Assembly (NCBI GenBank): GCA_028679485.1
Contig: JAJRBL010000032.1
Coordinates: 1 to 11,816 of the forward strand
DNA: 11,816 nucleotides
DNA from: Methanospirillum sp.
Lineage (GTDB): Archaea > Halobacteriota > Methanomicrobia > Methanomicrobiales > Methanospirillaceae
Direction of reading: 5' to 3'
Shown here: one piece after another, positions 7,740 through 11,816 of the stretch
Numbering within the stretch: the stretch's first letter is position 1
How the letters are laid out: every line of letters starts with the position of its first letter
Translations under genes and position numbers: made by a program
Notes under the pieces: model-generated
Seen by the model: only the letters and a program-made list of their open reading frames with translations
What the model was told of the DNA's origin: nothing
Database searches by the model: none

Positions 7740-8749
7740 GCATTCACCCCGCCTGACAGGGCATGAAGAAGATCCCTGGTTTTTCCCGAGTCAATAACGT
7801 CGGAGGCCATCCGGTATCCTTCCCTGAGGCATGATGCCTTTCCCCCGAGGTATAGTGCCGCTGCTGCGTTGAGCAACACGATATCGCGGCAGGGACCAGG
7901 CTTTCCTGAAAAGATACCCCTGATGATCTCTGCATTCTCTGTTGGCCCTCCCCCTGTTATCCTCTCTTTTGGAACCCTGGTTATTCCAAACTCCTCGGGT
8001 GCCAGTTCATAGGTCCTGACTGATCCGTGGTACAGTTCGGAGACAAGGGTCTTCCCGGTGGTCGTTATCTCATCGGTCCCGTCTCCATGTACCACCATGG
8101 CATGCAGTACGCCAAGGTTGTCAAGTGCACCTGTGACAGAAGGGATGAGTTCCGCATTCCCTACCCCGATAAGCCTGGCCTGTGCACCGGCCGGATTGAG
8201 CATAGGACCGAGGAGGTTGAAGACGGAAAAAAACCCGATCTCCTTCCTGGCAACGGCTACCTTTCCGAATGCAGGATGAAATCCGGGGGCGAACAGGAAT
8301 GCAATATTATACCTTGCTACTGATTCCGCTGCTTCCTGGGGGGTCAGGGCGGTCTTTATCCCGAGCGCCTCAAGCACATCGGTTGAGCCTGAATGGCTTG
8401 AAACACCCCTGTTTCCGTGTTTCATTACCTGAACGCCTCCGGAAGCGGCAACAAGGGCGGCAGCAGTACTGATATTGAAGGTCTGTGCCCCGTCTCCCCC
8501 GGTTCCGCAGGTATCAACCAGGGTTGTATGCTCTCCTGCAGAAACCGGAACAGCCCGCTCACGAAGCACCAGGGCGAAGGCGGTGATCTCTCCGACCGTG
8601 ATCCCCTTCATCTTCAACGCGGTCAGGATGGAACCGATCTGTGCTTCGGTCAGGTCTCCGTCTGCAATGGATTCCATGAGAATTCTTGCTTCACCAGGAT
8701 CCAGATCCTGCATGCCTACTATCTTCCTGATCGTATCCTGGATCGTCAT
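7736..8749 (-). CDS. trpD: Anthranilate phosphoribosyltransferase
   Basis: TrpD transfers the phosphoribosyl group of PRPP to anthranilate. The 337-residue protein shows the PRPP/Mg signature [18 protein letters not shown] (78-95), the [21 protein letters not shown] motif (110-130) and [11 protein letters not shown], all diagnostic of the class IV phosphoribosyltransferases. Length and domain order (small helical N-terminal part, then the alpha/beta domain) are normal. It is a separate protein, not fused to TrpG as in some bacteria. The ATG overlaps the trpG stop (ATGA) with GGTGA shortly upstream; its own stop overlaps trpC. Confidence 0.97.
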   Translation of the reverse strand: MTIQDTIRKIVGMQDLDPGEARILMESIADGDLTEAQIGSILTALKMKGITVGEITAFALVLRERAVPVSAGEHTTLVDTCGTGGDGAQTFNISTAAALVAASGGVQVMKHGNRGVSSHSGSTDVLEALGIKTALTPQEAAESVARYNIAFLFAPGFHPAFGKVAVARKEIGFFSVFNLLGPMLNPAGAQARLIGVGNAELIPSVTGALDNLGVLHAMVVHGDGTDEITTTGKTLVSELYHGSVRTYELAPEEFGITRVPKERITGGGPTENAEIIRGIFSGKPGPCRDIVLLNAAAALYLGGKASCLREGYRMASDVIDSGKTRDLLHALSGGVNA

Positions 8750-9324
8750 GATTCACCCCCGGTTCTGAGAAAATTATCCATGATCTGGCGTCCTGCAGGG
8801 GTCATGATGCTTTCCGGATGGAACTGAAGCCCGAAGACCGGGTATTTTTGGTGTGCAACCCCCATGATGGTTCCATCGTCACGTGCCGTTGCCGTGACCC
8901 TGAGATCTGACGGGAGAGTGGCGGGATCGGCAGTCAGGGAGTGGTATCTCGTCGCAGAAAACCGTTCGGGCAGTCCGCTGAATACTCCCTCCCCGCTGTT
9001 CGTTATCTCACTCGTCATACCGTGTACCGGTCTTGCCATCCGGAGAATCCGGCCGCCCAGGGTATGAACGATCGTCTGGTGCCCGAGACAGACCCCCAGG
9101 ATCGGTATTTCTCCTGAAAACCGCCTGATCACTTCTGCTGTCACTCCGGCATCAGCCGGGGTTCCGGGACCTGGTGACAGGATGATACGGTCCGGATCTG
9201 CATCCGTGATCGAGCTTATTGGCATGTCGCAGGTAACCGGCATGGGCTGTGCCCCGAGTGAACCAACCAGCTGATAGAGATTATAGGTGAAACTGTCAAA
9301 GCAGTCGACAATTACTACGTTCAT
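8746..9324 (-). CDS. trpG: Anthranilate synthase component II (glutamine amidotransferase)
   Basis: TrpG hydrolyses glutamine and passes ammonia to TrpE. The 192-residue class I amidotransferase has the oxyanion-strand loop [12 protein letters not shown] (49-60), nucleophile C79 in GVCLGHQT, and the H169/E171 pair in FHPES. YHSLT (127-131) is also typical. Because it sits between trpE and trpD, tryptophan synthesis is the natural role. The same subunit could also serve 4-amino-4-deoxychorismate synthase in some organisms, but methanogens make methanopterin, so I do not infer that here. The start overlaps the trpE stop by 4 nt, with AGGTG 7 nt upstream. Confidence 0.96.
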   Translation of the reverse strand: MNVVIVDCFDSFTYNLYQLVGSLGAQPMPVTCDMPISSITDADPDRIILSPGPGTPADAGVTAEVIRRFSGEIPILGVCLGHQTIVHTLGGRILRMARPVHGMTSEITNSGEGVFSGLPERFSATRYHSLTADPATLPSDLRVTATARDDGTIMGVAHQKYPVFGLQFHPESIMTPAGRQIMDNFLRTGGES

Positions 9325-10838
9325 TCCGAAACACCTGCACCGTATACTGCCTGGGCCATCGCCCGTACCTTGGCCTCTGTCTCCTCGAACTCCCGCGAGG
9401 GTACCGAATCGGCAACAATCCCTGCCCCTGCCTGGCAGGTGGCCATTCCATCCCGCACAATCACGGTCCTGATGGCGATGGCAAACTCCATCAGGCCGTT
9501 GAATCCCAGGTATCCTACGGCACCTGAGTAAAGACCACGTGAAACCGGTTCCAGTTCGCTGATGATCTGCATCGCCCTGATCTTCGGGGCACCACTTACT
9601 GTTCCGGCTGGAAAGCAGGCTTCCAGGGCATCAACCGGGGAGAGGCCGTGTTTCAGATCCCCGACAACGACAGAGGTGATATGCTGGACATGGGAGAATT
9701 TTTCGATCTCCATGAAATCCGTAACCCTGACAGTTCCAAACTCGGAGACCTTGCCTATGTCATTTCTTGCCAGATCCACGAGCATGAGGTGTTCGGCGAG
9801 TTCCTTGGGATCTGCAAGCAAATCTGCTGCCAGTTTTTCGTCCTCTTCTTTGTCTCTGCCCCGTGGCCTGGTCCCGGCTATCGGTACGGTCGTAACGACC
9901 GATCCCTCGGTTTTTACCAGCATCTCCGGGCTCGATCCGATGACCGTTTCGTCGCCGAAGTTGAAGTAGTACAGATACGGCGAGGGATTGATGAGCCGGA
10001 GAATCCGGTAGATTTTGTATGGATCATCCTGGAACGGGAGAGAAAATCTCCGGGACAGGACAACCTGGAAGATATCTCCTGCACGGATATGTTCGAGTGC
10101 TTCTGCAACTGCCTGTTCAAAGCTGCCTCTGTCCTCGTGGGGAAGGCAGACGGCTTCTTTTATGAGCACGGGATCATCCGCTCCCTCCGGAATGCGTGAG
10201 ATGGTTTCGTGAAGACTCCTGACTCTCTCCACTGCATCCTGATATATCCCGTGGAGATCTTCCCCGGGATGAACCAGTGTTCCGGCAATAAGCGTACAGG
10301 TATGGGTGACATGATCAAAGACCACGATCTCCCCGGGAACAATAAACCTGATCACCGGGCTGTCGTCATCTCCCGGTGTAACCATCCCATGGGTAATGCT
10401 CCTGACCAGTTCATACCGGCAATACCCGGCCATGCCCCCGGTAAAGGATCTTTCATCAAGGGAATATCCGGATATATTCCCCGATATCTGCTTGAGAATC
10501 TCCAGGGGTGCTCCAGGTCTCTGCAAGACTGCCATTTCCTGGAAAAAACCTGCTTTTTCCCCGGTAACGTGCAGATTCTCCCCTATGGAAAGGACTGCAA
10601 GTGGTTTTATCCCGATAATGGACCTGACCGCTCTCCGGGGTACTCCCTCCATTGATTCAAGAAGAAATCCCTCGGCCGGTGACATATCTGCGTATATTGA
10701 TGCGGGATCTACCCGGGGTTCGGGTATGATCATCTGGACCGGAATATATGCCCTCTTTTCATACGAGCGGGCGATCTTTTCGTAATCCTGAAAACTCATG
10801 ACCTGGCGAACACGGTTCCCGGTCATGGCTACTTCCAT
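9321..10838 (-). CDS. trpE: Anthranilate synthase component I
   Basis: TrpE converts chorismate plus ammonia to anthranilate and is the committed, feedback-inhibited step. The 505-residue protein has the tryptophan-binding LLES motif (59-62), suggesting retained allosteric inhibition. The chorismate-utilising domain has GSSPEM (301-306), PIAGTRPRG (319-327), ELAEHLMLVDLARND (346-360, with H350), VQHITS (384-389), FPAGTVSGAPK (409-419) and GAGIVADS (471-478). I chose the ATG at 10838 because AAGGTGAT (10855-10848) lies 9 nt upstream and an in-frame TGA lies just before; ATGs at residues 5 and 14 are alternatives. It is the first gene of the operon. A short overlapping reading frame (10829-10876) covers its ribosome site and start. 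Confidence 0.97.
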   Translation of the reverse strand: MEVAMTGNRVRQVMSFQDYEKIARSYEKRAYIPVQMIIPEPRVDPASIYADMSPAEGFLLESMEGVPRRAVRSIIGIKPLAVLSIGENLHVTGEKAGFFQEMAVLQRPGAPLEILKQISGNISGYSLDERSFTGGMAGYCRYELVRSITHGMVTPGDDDSPVIRFIVPGEIVVFDHVTHTCTLIAGTLVHPGEDLHGIYQDAVERVRSLHETISRIPEGADDPVLIKEAVCLPHEDRGSFEQAVAEALEHIRAGDIFQVVLSRRFSLPFQDDPYKIYRILRLINPSPYLYYFNFGDETVIGSSPEMLVKTEGSVVTTVPIAGTRPRGRDKEEDEKLAADLLADPKELAEHLMLVDLARNDIGKVSEFGTVRVTDFMEIEKFSHVQHITSVVVGDLKHGLSPVDALEACFPAGTVSGAPKIRAMQIISELEPVSRGLYSGAVGYLGFNGLMEFAIAIRTVIVRDGMATCQAGAGIVADSVPSREFEETEAKVRAMAQAVYGAGVSE

Positions 10839-10876
10839 TCCACCGGCATCACCTTCAGCAATTCAATGACGTTCAT
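10829..10876 (-). CDS. Candidate 15-codon upstream reading frame overlapping trpE
   Basis: The frame encodes MNVIELLKVMPVEWK and ends at a TAG inside the fourth-codon region of trpE, overlapping trpE by 10 nt in another frame. Its ATG lies only 3-5 nt after the predicted transcription start, so it would be read as a nearly leaderless message. The single Trp codon is second to last and overlaps the trpE ATG. It has no Shine-Dalgarno site of its own, and it spans the trpE Shine-Dalgarno. It could be a regulatory leader peptide, a coupling device, or chance. No tandem Trp codons and no terminator hairpin are seen, so classic attenuation is not supported. Confidence 0.3.
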   Translation of the reverse strand: MNVIELLKVMPVEWK

Positions 10877-10897
10877 GATTACTTATGTTTATTGATG

Positions 10898-10922
10898 AAC
10901 ACATATATACATTATTGTGTAA
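10898..10922 (-). promoter_or_regulatory. trp operon promoter with flanking ACACA/TGTGT inverted repeat
   Basis: On the minus strand a TATATATG box (about 10910-10902) predicts a transcription start near 10879-10881, about 42 nt before trpE. The box is framed by ACACA (10899-10903) and TGTGT (10916-10920), a 5-bp inverted repeat with a 12-nt spacer. A regulator bound there would block TBP. The TATA call is fair; the operator is inferred. Confidence 0.5.
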
Positions 10923-10992
10923 ATGATTGCACGTGTGTTATTTTATGAGATCTCGAGATGAGCAGCGGCGGCAGGAAAGTATAGTCCATGTC

Positions 10993-11029
10993 TTTATCCG
11001 GTTCCCTATCTCAGGGGTCAATGGATAAA
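10993..11029. repeat. Nested inverted repeat
   Basis: TTTATCC (10993-10999) pairs with GGATAAA (11023-11029), 7 bp. Inside, CCCT (11004-11007) pairs with AGGG (11013-11016) around ATCTC. It lies between the two divergent promoters and could be a protein-binding site or part of a small transcript; nothing in the sequence decides this. Confidence 0.4.
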
Positions 11030-11046
11030 ATATAATGTACATCCTT

Positions 11047-11063
11047 ATGAAACATATATATAT
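11047..11063 (+). promoter_or_regulatory. TATA box with BRE-like element for the glycosyltransferase
   Basis: TGAAAC followed by ATATATATAT matches an archaeal BRE plus TATA arrangement. Transcription would begin near 11080, leaving about 130 nt of leader before the ATG at 11214, long for an archaeal message. The A/T alternation also gives a weaker TATA on the opposite strand. Confidence 0.45.
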
Positions 11064-11213
11064 TATACTCACGTAGGGGTTTTTGTTCTCACCCGGTAAC
11101 TCGCAGCAGGCCGATGATCTGCAGGCAGCAGTAAAACAATAATTATGAGTCGGATTTTGGATTTTTGAATAAGCAGGGAGAGATCCCTCTCGCGGTAACT
11201 AAAGGAAAGAATC

Positions 11214-11816
11214 ATGGAAAGAAAAAAAATTGCATTTTTTTGCTGGGAATCCCTCTATACGGAACGAGTCGGCGGACTCGCGAACGCCGCAACATATCTG
11301 GCACAGGAACTGGCCAAACATAATGAGGTTCATTTTTTCACCCGTGGTACCGGCGATTTCTCTTTTAATGGGGTGGAATATCACGGGGTTCAGCCGCAAG
11401 GCGGAAATATCGTGGAATACTGCAATAACATGTGTCACCAGATGGTCGGAAGATTTCAGGAGATTGATCAGGTTCCTTTCGACATCCTCCATTTCCATGA
11501 CTGGCACGTAACCGAAGCATTGCATCTCCTCCAGGAACGAAATACCATATTCACCTATCATTCCACGGAATACGGGCGAAATGGAAACCAGCATGGTACC
11601 TGGTGGGAATACCACGAGATCTCAGGCAAAGAGTGGTATGCCGGTTTAATAGCCAGGCAGGTCACCACGGTAAGCAATGTTCTCCGTGACGAAGTGATGA
11701 ATTTATACCAGGTTCCCGGGTGGAAGATCCGGGTATTCCCGAACGGAGTGATCCCTGAACAGTTCGATGTGGACCTTGACCAGGGGGAGATCAAAACAGA
11801 ACTTGGAATTCATCCC
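11214..11816 (+). CDS. GT4-type (glycogen-synthase-like) glycosyltransferase, N-terminal part
   Basis: The first 201 residues of a GT-B fold glycosyltransferase are present; the frame is open at the right edge. Visible motifs are the N-terminal strand KKIAFFCWES, the glycine-rich donor/acceptor loop VGGLANAATYLAQELAK (19-35), HFHDWHVTEA (93-102), TYHSTEYGRNGNQH (114-127), the VSNVLRDEV segment (153-161) and VFPNGVIPEQFD (174-185), which begins the inter-domain hinge. These are typical of GT4 enzymes and of archaeal glycogen/starch-synthase-like proteins (the GT5 relatives share HDWH). The nucleotide-sugar-binding C-terminal domain with the E-x7-E motif is not in the window. The ATG at 11214 follows AAAGGA by 7 nt. 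It is transcribed divergently from the trp operon with its own promoter, so there is no sign of a link to tryptophan. The sugar and acceptor are unknown. Confidence 0.88.
   Translation, partial: MERKKIAFFCWESLYTERVGGLANAATYLAQELAKHNEVHFFTRGTGDFSFNGVEYHGVQPQGGNIVEYCNNMCHQMVGRFQEIDQVPFDILHFHDWHVTEALHLLQERNTIFTYHSTEYGRNGNQHGTWWEYHEISGKEWYAGLIARQVTTVSNVLRDEVMNLYQVPGWKIRVFPNGVIPEQFDVDLDQGEIKTELGIHP

Larger units (their letters stand above)
10839..11213. other. 375-bp intergenic region between trpE and the glycosyltransferase
   Basis: No sizeable gene is seen here. The region holds the trp promoter (10898-10922), a 10-bp perfect palindrome ATCTCGAGAT (10950-10959), a nested inverted repeat (10993-11029), a TGTACA hexamer (11036-11041), a plus-strand TATA element (11047-11063) and a leader of about 130 nt before the glycosyltransferase. 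It is richer in A+T than the genes on either side. Confidence 0.6.

Noticed and set aside
9648..10199. A 183-codon plus-strand open frame
   Set aside because: It lies antisense within trpE, whose protein is fully conserved in the other strand; the translated product has no recognisable domain and looks like a shadow of codon bias.
10839..10880. Classic trp attenuator
   Set aside because: The leader is only about 42 nt, has one Trp codon, and no terminator/antiterminator pair or T-run can be drawn.
1..11816. CRISPR array, tRNA, rRNA, insertion sequence or defence island
   Set aside because: No regularly spaced repeats, tRNA-like cloverleaf, rRNA segment, transposase or recognisable defence protein was seen; nearly all of the window is filled by housekeeping or signalling genes.

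Overview
The window looks like a chromosomal segment of a methanogenic euryarchaeon, most likely of the order Methanomicrobiales. The evidence is the methanogen-type thymidylate synthase, a REC-PAS-PAS-PAS-histidine kinase of the kind abundant in that group, a small extracytoplasmic Cache lipoprotein, TATA-box promoters instead of -35/-10 promoters, and archaeal/bacterial-type Shine-Dalgarno sites. This assignment rests on recognising protein families, not on a database search.

Layout. Positions 1-1805 hold three minus-strand genes: a secreted TPR protein (1182-1805), a Cache-domain lipoprotein (567-1061) and the 5' part of a thymidylate synthase gene that runs off the left edge (1-537). Positions 1806-1931 are a divergent promoter region with a TATA element readable on both strands and a perfect 6-5-6 inverted repeat. 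Positions 1932-4439 hold a large soluble sensor kinase on the plus strand, which converges on the trp operon. Positions 4471-10838 hold a complete seven-gene tryptophan operon on the minus strand, in transcription order trpE-trpG-trpD-trpC-trpF-trpB-trpA. Positions 10839-11213 are a 375-bp intergenic region with the trp promoter, a short upstream reading frame overlapping trpE, and a separate plus-strand promoter. A GT4-type glycosyltransferase begins at 11214 and runs off the right edge.

The seven trp genes encode every step from chorismate to tryptophan: TrpE/TrpG make anthranilate, TrpD adds the phosphoribosyl group, TrpF isomerises, TrpC closes the indole ring, and TrpA/TrpB finish the synthesis. 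All six junctions overlap: four ATGA overlaps, plus 10 and 11 nt on either side of trpF, so translation is probably tightly coupled.

The most notable points are in this operon. The trpF frame has no ATG, GTG or TTG upstream of its conserved catalytic N-terminus; the best start is an ATA codon 7 nt after a strong GGAGG site. TrpC carries Ala where the well-studied enzymes carry a conserved active-site Glu. A 15-codon reading frame containing one Trp codon covers the trpE ribosome binding site and start. I found no CRISPR array, tRNA, rRNA, insertion sequence or clearly new defence or mobile system.
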